In this document: positions 7,779-16,850 of the stretch, piece by piece | How the letters are laid out: each line of letters starts with the position of its first letter | How positions within the stretch are numbered: position 1 is the stretch's first letter | DNA from: Chloroflexota bacterium | GTDB taxonomy: Bacteria > Chloroflexota > UBA11872 > VXOZ01 | Direction: 5' to 3' | NCBI GenBank assembly: GCA_028874195.1 | Contig: JAPPLM010000042.1 | Span: 100,908-164,907, forward strand | Length of the DNA stretch: 64,000 nucleotides | Notes under the pieces: model-generated | Seen by the model: only the letters and a program-made list of their open reading frames with translations | Database searches by the model: none | Told to the model about the DNA's origin: nothing | Position numbers and translations under genes: made by a program

Positions 7779-10223
7779 ATGCCCCGCTCCGAACCGCGCG
7801 ATCGTAAGGAGACCTTGCACCGTATTCTTGAGCAAGAGGCGCGCCGGGGCTATGACGACGGCGCGGTGATTGGCGGACTGGAGCGCCTGCTTGCGAACTG
7901 GCAGGCGGAGGTCGCTGCCAATCCAAGTAGGGACGCCCAGAACCTGGCTACAGTCGGTGGTGTGCTGCAGGGCTATAACGCGCTCGAACCGTCCGCTAGA
8001 GCCGAGCGGGTGAAAAGCGCGCTCCGACTCCTAGACGGTCAAGCGGATGCCGCTTCTTCCCCGCAAAACCGTGCATCCCGCCCCCGCCGCGATGTGAATG
8101 CGTCACCCGCAAAGGCGATAACAAAGACTGTGCGCACGCGCAAGCGGCGCGCCGCAGGACCGAAAGCCGGTCTCAGTTCACCCCTTACCGCTGTGCCCAT
8201 GTTGAAGGCTGAGGACGCCAAGCGACTCGAAAAGCTTGGCCTCTCTACGCTCGGTGATCTGATTCAACACTTTCCGCACCGGCACATCGACCGCAGCAGC
8301 ATCAAGACCATCGCTGATCTCAAACCCGGCGAAGAGGCTACGATCGTCGCCAACGTGATGCAGGTGGAGAACCGTCGGGTAACCCAAGGCCGCATGGTCA
8401 TTACCGAGGCCGCCCTGGCGGACAAGACCGGCTACATCAAGGCTGTCTGGTTCAACCAGCCGTTCTTGCAGCAAAGCCTGACCAACAAGCGCCGCGTTAC
8501 GGTGGCCGGCAAGGTGGAAGTCAGTCGTTCCGGGCTGGAGTTGCGCTCGCCGGAGTATGAATTTGCCGAAAGTCCCGAGCAAGGCTTGCACGTGGGACGT
8601 CTGGTGCCGGTGTATCCGTTGACGTCCAATCTCTCAGCCAAATGGATGCGCCGCTGGGTCCACTCCGCGCTCGATATGGCCCTCCACGCAGTGGCAGAGG
8701 TGGTGCCGCACGACATCCTGGAGCGAAACTCCCTGCTGGGCGCGCAAGAGGCCCTGCGCCAAATGCACTTTCCTGAAAGCGCTGAGCATCTCCGGCGCGC
8801 TGTCCACCGCCTGGCTTTCGACGAGTTCTTCTGCATTCAGCTTGGCACGCTGCTGCGCCGTCGGGAGTGGCAGCTCGATCAACCCGGCATTCCGGTCGAC
8901 GTGGAGCCTGAGACAACGCGGGCGTTTCTCGAATCGCTTCCTTTTGCGCTTACACACGACCAGGAACAGGCGCTTACTGAGATCCTGAGCGACGTGGCTA
9001 AGCCGGCTGCCATGAACCGCTTGCTGCAAGGTGACGTGGGCGCCGGCAAGACGGTGGTCGCAGCGGCGGTGGCGCTGCAAATGGCAAAGCGCGGCCTCCA
9101 GACCGTCATCATGGCGCCAACGGAGGTCTTGGCGGAACAGCACATACGCACGTTCCAGAGCTTTCTCGATCCCTTCGCAGTGCGCAGTGCGCTGCTGACC
9201 GGCAGCACGCGCAAAAGTGAACGCAGGAAGATTCTGGCTGACCTGGAGGTAGGCGCCCTTGACCTTTTGGTGGGCACGCACGCCGTAATTCAGGATGACG
9301 TTATGTTTGCCGACTTAGGTCTGGCAGTTGTGGACGAACAGCACCGGTTCGGCGTGCGGCAGCGGGCCGTCCTGCGGCGTAAAGGCCGGAATCCGCACGT
9401 GCTCGTGATGACGGCGACGCCGATTCCGCGCTCCTTGGCGCTCACGCTCTACGGTGATCTGGACGTCTCCGTCATACGCGAGATGCCGACCGGAAGACTG
9501 CCGATTACGACCCGCTGGGTGCCAGTGGAAAAGCGCACACAGGCGTATGAATTTGTCGCGAAGCAGATTGGGGAAGGACGGCAGGCTTTCATCATCTTCC
9601 CACTGATAGAGGAGTCCGAGACACTGGAGGTGCGCGCGGCCAAGAGCGAGTTCAATCGCTTGCAAAAGGAAGTCTTCCCCCAGTTGGCGGTGGACTTGCT
9701 CCACGGGCGGTTGACGAGCAGGCAGAAAGAGAAGGTCATGCGCGCGTTTGTGGAAGGCGAGACCGACATCTTGGTCAGTACGCCGGTTGTGGAGGTCGGC
9801 ATTGACGTGCCGAATGCAACCGTTATGATGATCGAGAGCGCCGAACGCTTCGGCTTGGCGCAACTTCATCAATTTCGGGGTCGCGTGGGTCGCGGCGAGC
9901 ACAAGTCGTACTGCCTGCTCTTGTCGGATTCGGCGAATGCGGCGGAAAACGAACGCTTGCGCATCCTCGAGGAACAGCGCGATGGCTTCGCGCTGGCGGA
10001 AAAGGACTTGATGCTGCGCGGACCGGGCGAGTTCTTTGGCACCCGCCAAGCCGGGCTTCCGGCGCTCAAGGTGGCCAAGCTCTCCGATCTTTCGACTTTG
10101 GAACTTGCCCGCAAGGAAGCGAAGACGCTGTTCGCAGCCGATCCCACGTTGGAACTGCCCCGACACGCCGGCCTTGCGCAACGGGTGGCCGCATTCTGGC
10201 GTGTAGAGAGCGAACTCTCGTGA
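7779..10223 (+). CDS. recG: ATP-dependent DNA helicase RecG
   Basis: 814-aa superfamily 2 helicase that remodels stalled replication forks and branched recombination intermediates. It has an N-terminal extension of about 140 residues with a basic linker, then the OB-fold wedge domain (PLTAVPMLKAEDAKRLEKLG onward). Helicase motifs are clear: motif I LLQGDVGAGKT, motif II VVDEQHRFG, motif III MTATPIPRSLA, and motif VI QFRGRVGRG. It is longer than E. coli RecG because of the N-terminus. It is coupled to fakA upstream and overlaps the NUDIX gene downstream by 4 bp. Confidence 0.95.
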   Translation: MPRSEPRDRKETLHRILEQEARRGYDDGAVIGGLERLLANWQAEVAANPSRDAQNLATVGGVLQGYNALEPSARAERVKSALRLLDGQADAASSPQNRASRPRRDVNASPAKAITKTVRTRKRRAAGPKAGLSSPLTAVPMLKAEDAKRLEKLGLSTLGDLIQHFPHRHIDRSSIKTIADLKPGEEATIVANVMQVENRRVTQGRMVITEAALADKTGYIKAVWFNQPFLQQSLTNKRRVTVAGKVEVSRSGLELRSPEYEFAESPEQGLHVGRLVPVYPLTSNLSAKWMRRWVHSALDMALHAVAEVVPHDILERNSLLGAQEALRQMHFPESAEHLRRAVHRLAFDEFFCIQLGTLLRRREWQLDQPGIPVDVEPETTRAFLESLPFALTHDQEQALTEILSDVAKPAAMNRLLQGDVGAGKTVVAAAVALQMAKRGLQTVIMAPTEVLAEQHIRTFQSFLDPFAVRSALLTGSTRKSERRKILADLEVGALDLLVGTHAVIQDDVMFADLGLAVVDEQHRFGVRQRAVLRRKGRNPHVLVMTATPIPRSLALTLYGDLDVSVIREMPTGRLPITTRWVPVEKRTQAYEFVAKQIGEGRQAFIIFPLIEESETLEVRAAKSEFNRLQKEVFPQLAVDLLHGRLTSRQKEKVMRAFVEGETDILVSTPVVEVGIDVPNATVMMIESAERFGLAQLHQFRGRVGRGEHKSYCLLLSDSANAAENERLRILEEQRDGFALAEKDLMLRGPGEFFGTRQAGLPALKVAKLSDLSTLELARKEAKTLFAADPTLELPRHAGLAQRVAAFWRVESELS

Positions 10224-10897
10224 GCGATTCTTACACCGATCAGGACGAACTCTTCGACGTGTGCGATTCGTTGGGGAGACCGCTGGGACTGCGCAAGCGA
10301 CGGGGAGATGTGCACAGAGACGGCGACTGGCACCGTTCGCTGCATTGCTGGGTGGTGGGACAATACCGCGACGGCACGCCGTACATTGTCTTTCAGCGCC
10401 GGTCTGAAACGAAAGACACATCTCCAGGAAAATTGGATGCAACGGTGGGCGGTCACCTGGCAGCCGGGGAATCTATCGAAGAGGCCCTGCGCGAATCCGA
10501 AGAAGAGATTGGCCTCAAGCTCACAATGAGCGATCTCTTGCCGCTCGGAGTGCGCCAGGCTGCTATTGATACAGAGCCCGGCGTGCGCGACTACGAAGTG
10601 CAATTTGCTTTTGTCCATCAGTCCAACTTACCGCTTACTGACTTTCGGCCTAACCCTGCCGAGGTCACCGCGCTCGTTGAGGTTCCAATACCGGATGCCC
10701 TTGACCTCTTCACCGGCAAACGCACCGAGATTTCTGCGAAAGCGCTGTGCAATCAACGCTGCCATCCCAATGAAGCATGGATCGCGGAAAAACGGATTCG
10801 TGTGGAACACTTTGTTCCACAGGCCGATCGCTATTTCTACCGGGTGTGCGTGCAAACAGAATTGCTTTACCAAGGCTATCCGCATGTCTCAATTTGA
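10220..10897 (+). CDS. NUDIX hydrolase (Idi/YfcD-like)
   Basis: 225-aa NUDIX protein. The NUDIX box (G-x5-E-x7-REUxEExGU) is complete in residues 77-99, GGHLAAGESIEEALR then ESEEEIGL. The N-terminal part (DELFDVCDSLGRPLGLRKR) resembles the isopentenyl-diphosphate-isomerase-like NUDIX subgroup, whose members often act on nucleoside or thiamine diphosphates instead. The substrate cannot be told from sequence. The GTG start overlaps the recG stop by 4 bp (GTGA), indicating translational coupling. Confidence 0.85.
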   Translation: MSDSYTDQDELFDVCDSLGRPLGLRKRRGDVHRDGDWHRSLHCWVVGQYRDGTPYIVFQRRSETKDTSPGKLDATVGGHLAAGESIEEALRESEEEIGLKLTMSDLLPLGVRQAAIDTEPGVRDYEVQFAFVHQSNLPLTDFRPNPAEVTALVEVPIPDALDLFTGKRTEISAKALCNQRCHPNEAWIAEKRIRVEHFVPQADRYFYRVCVQTELLYQGYPHVSI

Positions 10898-11031
10898 GGC
10901 TCACGCGGCCTAGAGTTTGGGGTGGTTGTGCACCCAACATTTAGTCGCTAGGCCACCGAGCACAATGCAAGGCGCGCTAATGAAAGCTGCTCTAAGACGT
11001 AGACCTAATCGAGTGAGATGAAGACGTGAGT

Positions 11032-11580
11032 ATGCGCATCATCAGCGGCACAGCCGCGGGACGGCGCTTGCGCGCGCCGAAATCGCAACTGGTGCGGCCG
11101 ACGCTCGATAAGGTCAAGCACGCCATTTTCAATTCCCTTGGCGAGAGTGGTGGGCGTGGACGTGTGCTGGAACTCTTTGCGGGCACGGGCGCGCTGGGCA
11201 TCGAGGCCTTGAGCCGGGGAGCGGAGTGGTGCGACTTCGTGGATGTGCTGCCAGCCTCTTGCCGCGCTATTCGCGAAAACTTGCGTACAGCGGGTCTGAA
11301 GGACCGCGCGCGCGTGATTCAAGCGCGCGTGCCGGGCGCCCTTGGCCGTCTACGTGAACCTTATGACCTCGTTCTGGCAGACCCGCCGTATCACACCGTT
11401 AATCACGAGGACTGGCTGCCGGCGCTTGCGGAGTCGGAGATAACTGCAAATGGGAGCATCGTCGTCGTTGGCCACTGGAAGAAGAAACTGCCAGACGCGC
11501 AGTGGGGCGGGCTGCGGTTGCTCCGGCGTCGCCAGCACGGTGACTCGATGTTCAGCATCTACGCTGTGGAAGACGTGTAG
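11032..11580 (+). CDS. rsmD: 16S rRNA (guanine966-N2)-methyltransferase RsmD
   Basis: 182-aa SAM-dependent methyltransferase that modifies G966 of 16S rRNA in the small subunit. Seen: the N-terminal MRIISGTAAGRRL, RPTLDKVKHAIFN, the SAM loop ELFAGTGALGIEALSRGA, and the catalytic DPPY motif. ATG at 11032 gives the conserved MRIISG start; an in-frame GTG lies two codons upstream at 11026. It follows recG and the NUDIX gene in a commonly conserved order and converges with murG, leaving only 13 bp between the stops. Confidence 0.93.
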   Translation: MRIISGTAAGRRLRAPKSQLVRPTLDKVKHAIFNSLGESGGRGRVLELFAGTGALGIEALSRGAEWCDFVDVLPASCRAIRENLRTAGLKDRARVIQARVPGALGRLREPYDLVLADPPYHTVNHEDWLPALAESEITANGSIVVVGHWKKKLPDAQWGGLRLLRRRQHGDSMFSIYAVEDV

Positions 11581-11593
11581 ATTGAGCCATCAG

Positions 11594-12790
11594 CTACGGG
11601 CCGGTCCGGTTGGGTAGGGTGACGGTAGCTTCCGCGAGATGCCGTGCGGCATCAGGCCTGGCGAGCTTCCTCGCAGCGCATGCCATTGCCTTACGCCTCT
11701 CTTCATTGGTTACAAGCTCGCTTACGGATGTACATAAGCGTTCGCCAGTCAAGTCCGCCTGCTCGATGACGGTCGCTGCGCCTGCGTGCTGGGCATGCTG
11801 GGCATTGCGCCGCTGTTCGTCGCCACCGGTTGGCACCAAGGGGACGAGAATCGCCGGTTTGCCCAGGGCGAAGAGTTCTGCCAGCGTGCCCGCGCCCGAC
11901 CGGCTCACGACCACGTCCGCAAGCGCATAGAAGTGCCCAATCTCGTCCGCTACGAAGTCAGCCACGTGGTAGCGACTTTGCAGATTGCTCGGCAGCGCCG
12001 CGCGAACCTCACGCAAGTGCTCAACGGCGGGAATTCCATCCCGCGTCTGACGCCCACATTGATGGATGATGCGACACACGACAAGAAGATCGGGCAACGC
12101 CGCTTCAACGGCGCGATTGACGTGTTGCGCGCCTTGCGCTCCGCCAGTCACGTACAGGGTCGGCAGAGCTTCAGCGTTCGCAAGTCCGGTGAGCGCGAGC
12201 GCCGCCTCGGGATTGCCGTTGAAGATGATCGGGCGCACCGGGTTGCCGGTTACGAGAGTTTTTTTACGCAGGCGCGCCGGCAGGTCACCCTGGGCAGATT
12301 CATAGGTCAGGGCGACACGGTCTGCCAAGCGGGAGGCGATACGGTTGGCAAGTCCCATCTGGACCGTTTGCTCGTGCGTGATCACGGGTACGCGCAGCAG
12401 CGAAGCCGCGACGACCGGCGGTACACATACAAAGCCTCCGGTGCTCAATACGACGTGAGGGCGGAAGCGCGCAACCGCGATCACTGCTTGCAACACTCCC
12501 CAGGGCAGCCGCAGCGCGTCGAGGAGGTTGCGCCAGGAGAAGTGACCGAGGAGATGCCGCGACCGGCGCAGCTTTCCGGTGGCAATTGCGGAGAAGGGCA
12601 GTCCGGCCGCGCGCACCAACTCACGCTCGATCCCCGTGTGGCTGCCTATGTAGAGAAAGGCGGGTTGCCACGTGCCGTCCTGTTCGGCAAGCGCCTTGAT
12701 CGCTTCTACCGTAGCGAGCGCAGGCGTCACATGCCCGCCGGACCCGCCGCCGGTGACGAGGATGCGGAGTTGGCGCTGACTGTTCGTCAT
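11594..12790 (-). CDS. murG: UDP-GlcNAc:undecaprenyl-PP-MurNAc-pentapeptide GlcNAc transferase
   Basis: 398-aa GT28 glycosyltransferase that makes lipid II at the inner face of the membrane. It has the N-terminal glycine loop TGGGSGGHVTPALA, an IGSHTGIERELV acceptor-side stretch, a second TGGAQGAQHVN loop, and SRSGAGTLAELFALGKP for UDP-GlcNAc binding. Minus-strand AGGGGGA precedes the ATG. The gene stands alone, away from a division and cell-wall cluster, which is unusual but not rare. Its presence implies peptidoglycan synthesis. Confidence 0.93.
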   Translation of the reverse strand: MTNSQRQLRILVTGGGSGGHVTPALATVEAIKALAEQDGTWQPAFLYIGSHTGIERELVRAAGLPFSAIATGKLRRSRHLLGHFSWRNLLDALRLPWGVLQAVIAVARFRPHVVLSTGGFVCVPPVVAASLLRVPVITHEQTVQMGLANRIASRLADRVALTYESAQGDLPARLRKKTLVTGNPVRPIIFNGNPEAALALTGLANAEALPTLYVTGGAQGAQHVNRAVEAALPDLLVVCRIIHQCGRQTRDGIPAVEHLREVRAALPSNLQSRYHVADFVADEIGHFYALADVVVSRSGAGTLAELFALGKPAILVPLVPTGGDEQRRNAQHAQHAGAATVIEQADLTGERLCTSVSELVTNEERRKAMACAARKLARPDAARHLAEATVTLPNRTGP

Positions 12791-12932
12791 TTGCGATGGG
12801 TCCCCCTTTGTGCGAGCTCTCCGACGAGCTAAGCAAATAGACAGGCGCTTCCCAAGCGTACGTTTCTACCATGCCAAGAGCAGCGCAGCGCTTCAAGCGT
12901 GCACGACACTGGAAAGGGCTGTGCGCTTTCCC

Positions 12933-14120
12933 TTACAAGAGCGTGCGTATCGCATCTGCCAGCCGCGCAAAGTCTTGCTCGGTGTTGAAGTACGCGGCGG
13001 AGGTCCGCACTCCCGGGGGCGTAGTCGTGTGACGCGTGATAATCCCTTGGCGCCGGAGTTCTTGCGCGATTTCCGCGGGATTTCTGCCCGGCACATTGAA
13101 TGTTATGATACCCGCCGACTTGTCAGCAGACCGGGGAGTAATCACATCGACACCGGGAATCTCAGCGAGGATCCGGTGCGCATTGTTGGCTAGATCACCA
13201 ATGTGTCGGTAGACATTGGAAAAACCTAAGTCGTGCAGCCAGGAGAGTGCCGCGCGCAGGCCGACCAGGGCGGCATGGTTGCGGGTACCAAATTCAAATC
13301 TTCGTGCGCTCGGCTGCATGCCAAAGCTGAATTCCTCGCCAGTCCACGAAAAGCTCTCGAATGTACCGGCCCCAACCCCGCTTAGATTGAGTGCGCCTAA
13401 GCGGTTCCTCCGTACGTAGAGAATGCCGGTCCCCTTGGGACCGCAGAGCCACTTGTGTCCATTGCTGACAAAGAAGTCGCACGCCAATTCTTGAATATCC
13501 ACGGGCACTGCTCCCAGCGACTGCGCCCCATCTAAGAGTGACATCGCTCCGTGTTCCCGGGCGAGTTGACATATCCTCTTGGCCGGCAGTCGGATGCCGC
13601 TCTCACAGCTGACGTGACTGAAAGCGATAAGACGAGTCTTTGCGGTGAGAGCCGCCCCGACACTCCGTAAGGTGACGAGTGGATCGGCTTCAATCCGAAA
13701 CACTCGCACCTTCACGCCTCTCTTGTCTTGCAGATAGGCCGCCGGATGGCTCAGCGCCGGGTGTTCCTGATCGGAAATCAGGAGTTCGTCGCCCGGCTGC
13801 CAGTCCAAACCTTGGAGCACGATGTTGTGCCCGTCAGACGCATTGCGGGAAAAGGTAATCGTATCGGCATGGGCGTGCAACAGGTCTGCGACGGCCTGCC
13901 GGGTGCGCTCAAGTTCCGCATGGCGCCATTCAAGCGCCGCGTGTCCCTCCCGCTCTTGGCGCGAAATGGCTGCGAGGTATTCGGCGAGAACCGGCTCCGC
14001 GAGCAGCCCTTCAGTGCCCGTGTTGAGGTAGGTGTGGTCACTAAGAAATGGAAGCGCTGCACGTATCGAACTGCAATCGTACACAGACATGGGTGGCAAA
14101 GGACTTTCCGCCTTGGGCAT
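12933..14120 (-). CDS. Class V aminotransferase family protein (PLP enzyme)
   Basis: 395-aa PLP-dependent enzyme of the cysteine-desulfurase / isopenicillin-N-epimerase type. The PLP lysine is Lys223 in SNGHKWLCGPKGTG, the PLP-contacting Asp is in LLDGAQSLG (Asp197), and FSRNASDGHN is the phosphate-side loop. The conserved cysteine loop of true NifS/IscS is not apparent, so the desulfurase role is doubtful and an epimerase, lyase or kynureninase-like activity is possible. A second possible start lies 10 residues in. It is 57 bp downstream of the iron-transport ATPase gene on the same strand and might be read through from it. Confidence 0.8.
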   Translation of the reverse strand: MPKAESPLPPMSVYDCSSIRAALPFLSDHTYLNTGTEGLLAEPVLAEYLAAISRQEREGHAALEWRHAELERTRQAVADLLHAHADTITFSRNASDGHNIVLQGLDWQPGDELLISDQEHPALSHPAAYLQDKRGVKVRVFRIEADPLVTLRSVGAALTAKTRLIAFSHVSCESGIRLPAKRICQLAREHGAMSLLDGAQSLGAVPVDIQELACDFFVSNGHKWLCGPKGTGILYVRRNRLGALNLSGVGAGTFESFSWTGEEFSFGMQPSARRFEFGTRNHAALVGLRAALSWLHDLGFSNVYRHIGDLANNAHRILAEIPGVDVITPRSADKSAGIITFNVPGRNPAEIAQELRRQGIITRHTTTPPGVRTSAAYFNTEQDFARLADAIRTLL

Positions 14121-14177
14121 GGGCGAACGAGAGTCTCTACCAATATACCCTGTCTGGCACTGCTACGGAGATGCGGG

Positions 14178-15212
14178 TTATTGCGAGCGAGCGAATGTGC
14201 GCGGTTGGGTCGTAAGCTGGCAGTGAACGCGGGTACCCGGCGGGAGCGGCGCTCCCAATAAGCGTACCTGGATGTGCTCACCCGAATCGAGACGGACCAT
14301 GACCGTGCTGTCATGGCCGTAGAAGCTAGCAGCAACGACATGCGACTGGCCGTCCGGGGCTTCCGTCAGGGCAACGTCCTCCGGACGGAACATGAGTTCG
14401 AGGTCCCCGCCTTGCGCATCCCCATTGACCGCAATGCGGCCTAGCGCGCATTGCGCGTGACCCTCAGTAACACTGGCATTAAGGAAATTCGCTCCGCCCA
14501 CAAACTCCGCCACTTCCCTAGAGGCCGGATAGTGATAGAGTTCTTCCGGTTTGCCGACTTGTGCGATGCGGCCGTCCCACATGACAGCCACCCTATCGGC
14601 CAGGCTGAGCGCCTCTTCTTGATCGTGAGTGACAAAGATTACGGTCGCACCGGCCCTGTCGAGGATCTCACGCGTCTCTGCACGAATGCGCGCGCGCAAG
14701 GCCACGTCCAGATTGGAAAACGGTTCATCGAGCAGGATGACATCGGGTTCCGGAGCTAGAGCTCGAGCTAACGCTACTCTTTGCTGTTGTCCGCCAGAGA
14801 GTTCATTCGGCATCCGCTTACGGACACCTTCCAGTCCCACCAATTGCAAGGCATTGCTTACGCGCTCACGCTGGTCGGACCGCTTTTGCACACCATAAGA
14901 TACGTTCTTCTCAACAGTCATGTGTGGGAAGAGGGCGTAGTCTTGGAAGACCATTCCCACGCGGCGTTTTTCAGGAAGGACCCACCTTTTAGGACCGACG
15001 ACACGGACTTCACCGATATCAATCGTGCCAGTTTCTGGTACCTCAAAGCCGGCAATGAGCCGCAGAAAGGTTGTTTTCCCGCACCCGCTTGGCCCAAGCA
15101 AGCCGAGAAATTCTCCCGGGGCCACGGAGAGGTCGACCTGGTCTACGGCCAAAACGGAGCCGTAACGCTTCGTGACGTTCTTGCAGCGGATTGCAAAAGG
15201 ATTTAAGCTCAT
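14178..15212 (-). CDS. fbpC: Iron(III)-type ABC transporter ATP-binding protein
   Basis: 344-aa ABC ATPase. Walker A is GPSGCGKTT, the Q-loop VFQDYALFPHM, the signature LSGGQQQR, Walker B ILLDEPFSNLD, and the H-loop VTHDQEEAL. A C-terminal TOBE-like domain of about 100 residues follows, as in FbpC, PotA and CysA importers. The gene starts 9 bp after the permease stop and is the last of the three transporter genes. Together they form a ferric-iron importer in the cytoplasmic membrane. Specificity comes from the binding protein and is not visible in this subunit. Confidence 0.88.
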   Translation of the reverse strand: MSLNPFAIRCKNVTKRYGSVLAVDQVDLSVAPGEFLGLLGPSGCGKTTFLRLIAGFEVPETGTIDIGEVRVVGPKRWVLPEKRRVGMVFQDYALFPHMTVEKNVSYGVQKRSDQRERVSNALQLVGLEGVRKRMPNELSGGQQQRVALARALAPEPDVILLDEPFSNLDVALRARIRAETREILDRAGATVIFVTHDQEEALSLADRVAVMWDGRIAQVGKPEELYHYPASREVAEFVGGANFLNASVTEGHAQCALGRIAVNGDAQGGDLELMFRPEDVALTEAPDGQSHVVAASFYGHDSTVMVRLDSGEHIQVRLLGAPLPPGTRVHCQLTTQPRTFARSQ

Positions 15213-15221
15213 GGACCTATT

Positions 15222-16835
15222 TTAAGTCTCCTTAACGGCAAAAAGCAATGTCGGCAGGAGAGAGATGCTCAATAGGACAAAGATCACAGGTGCGGCGTCG
15301 GCAAAGAAGCCTTCCTCGGTCAGCGACCAGACCTCTGTGGCAAGAGTCTTGAATTCAATCGGACCGAGCAGTAGCGTGATAGGGAGTTCTTTTAGGGTGG
15401 TTACGAATACCAAAATGCCGCCAGCGGTAGCGCCGCCGCGCACAAGCGGCAGGGTTATGGTGCGTAGCGTGGCATGCCAGGAGCGACCAAGGCTACGCGA
15501 TGCCTCTTCGAGCGATGGCTGGACCTGTAGCAGCGACGTGCGGGCATTGCCGTAAGCTTGCGGCATGAAGCGAATAAGATAGGCGGCAATCAAGAGGAAA
15601 AAGGTCTGGTAGATGAATGGCGCGACGTTAGCTCCAAAAAAGACGAGAGAGAGCGCTATGACAATGCCGGGCAGGCCATACCCAAGGTAAACGGCAAATT
15701 CGAATGGCTTGGTGAGACGGCGTGGAAAACGCACGGTTAGGTAAGCCACCGGCATGGCTAGCGCTACTGCGGCGACTCCGGCGGCGGCGGAAACCCAAAG
15801 CGAATTCCATGCAAGTTGAGGCAGCGCGCTATAGTTCGTGGCGTGCGCAATGCTTCGGAACAGCCAATAGCCAACTGTGACGGTGGGCATGACAATACCC
15901 AATACCAAAACACCTACACAGAGCACTAGGGCCGGTATCCTCCACTTTCCCAAGGTAATTCGGCGCGGCGGCCGCATGCCGGTGCGCGTGCCGCTATGGT
16001 ATTGCGCTCTTCCTCGGCTCCAGTGCTCGAGTGCAAGAATGAGCAGGGTCATACCAACCAACACGAGCGCCAAACCGGCTGCCATGTGCCGGTCGAAGGA
16101 TCCTTGGTAATGCACGTAGATGACACGCGTGAACGTATCGAATTGCAAGAGCGATACCGCGCCGAAATCACTCAGCGTATAAAGGGCAACGAGAAGCCCG
16201 CCGGCTGCAATGGCGGGCCGCAGTTGCGGGAGAATTACACGCCAGAACGTCGTCCAACTGCTCTGGCCTAGGCTGCGGGAGGCTTCTTCCAGTGTGTAGT
16301 CCATGCCCTGCAATGCCGCGCGCACAACCAAAAAGACGTAGGGGTAGGTGAAGAGCGTCAGCGCCAGCCAGGCGCCTGGAAAACCGTAGATTTCCGGTAG
16401 TCGTTCCACTCCCAGGGGCTCCAGCAATCGCTGCAGCATACCGCGTGGGCCCAAAGCCCCGATAAACACGAATCCACCAACGTAACTGGGCACGGCAAGT
16501 GGGACGATCAAGAGGCCGGTCCAATAACGCCGAAAAGGCAAGTCACTGCGCACGACGAGCCAGGCCAGAGGGACGGCGATGACGATAGCGCCAAGGGTAA
16601 CGGCGGAGGCAAGAGTGACGCTATTGAACAGGATAACGGCAGTACGCGGCCTAAACAGGAGACGCCAGATTTCGTCCGCCGCGCTTGCCGCGCGCAGCAA
16701 CAGGTAGGCCAGGGGCAGAAGAATCGCGAGTGCGACTAGCAGACTGGCAATGAAGATAGGCAGAGGCGGACCGGCGGACCTATTGGTCCGCCAGCCGCCT
16801 CGTACAGTCTCACGAAGCGATAGGGGTAACTCCAT
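15222..16835 (-). CDS. fbpB: Iron(III)-type ABC transporter permease
   Basis: 537-aa membrane protein made of two fused permease domains, with about twelve hydrophobic segments. Each half carries an EAA loop for ATPase contact (LEEASRSLGQSSWTTFWRV near residue 182, and LEEASRSLGRSWHATLRTI near residue 440). This duplicated layout is typical of FbpB / iron(III) permeases. It starts 15 bp after the binding-protein stop and ends 9 bp before the ATPase start. Confidence 0.88.
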   Translation of the reverse strand: MELPLSLRETVRGGWRTNRSAGPPLPIFIASLLVALAILLPLAYLLLRAASAADEIWRLLFRPRTAVILFNSVTLASAVTLGAIVIAVPLAWLVVRSDLPFRRYWTGLLIVPLAVPSYVGGFVFIGALGPRGMLQRLLEPLGVERLPEIYGFPGAWLALTLFTYPYVFLVVRAALQGMDYTLEEASRSLGQSSWTTFWRVILPQLRPAIAAGGLLVALYTLSDFGAVSLLQFDTFTRVIYVHYQGSFDRHMAAGLALVLVGMTLLILALEHWSRGRAQYHSGTRTGMRPPRRITLGKWRIPALVLCVGVLVLGIVMPTVTVGYWLFRSIAHATNYSALPQLAWNSLWVSAAAGVAAVALAMPVAYLTVRFPRRLTKPFEFAVYLGYGLPGIVIALSLVFFGANVAPFIYQTFFLLIAAYLIRFMPQAYGNARTSLLQVQPSLEEASRSLGRSWHATLRTITLPLVRGGATAGGILVFVTTLKELPITLLLGPIEFKTLATEVWSLTEEGFFADAAPVIFVLLSISLLPTLLFAVKET

Positions 16836-16850
16836 ATGTTCAGGGTGGTA

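Noticed and set aside
9315..10442. 375-codon minus-strand frame over the recG end
   Set aside because: It lies opposite recG helicase motifs and has no ribosome binding site or known domain.
11786..12832. Long plus-strand open frame over murG
   Set aside because: It is a shadow of the minus-strand murG, which has all GT28 motifs. The antisense translation shows no recognisable domain.
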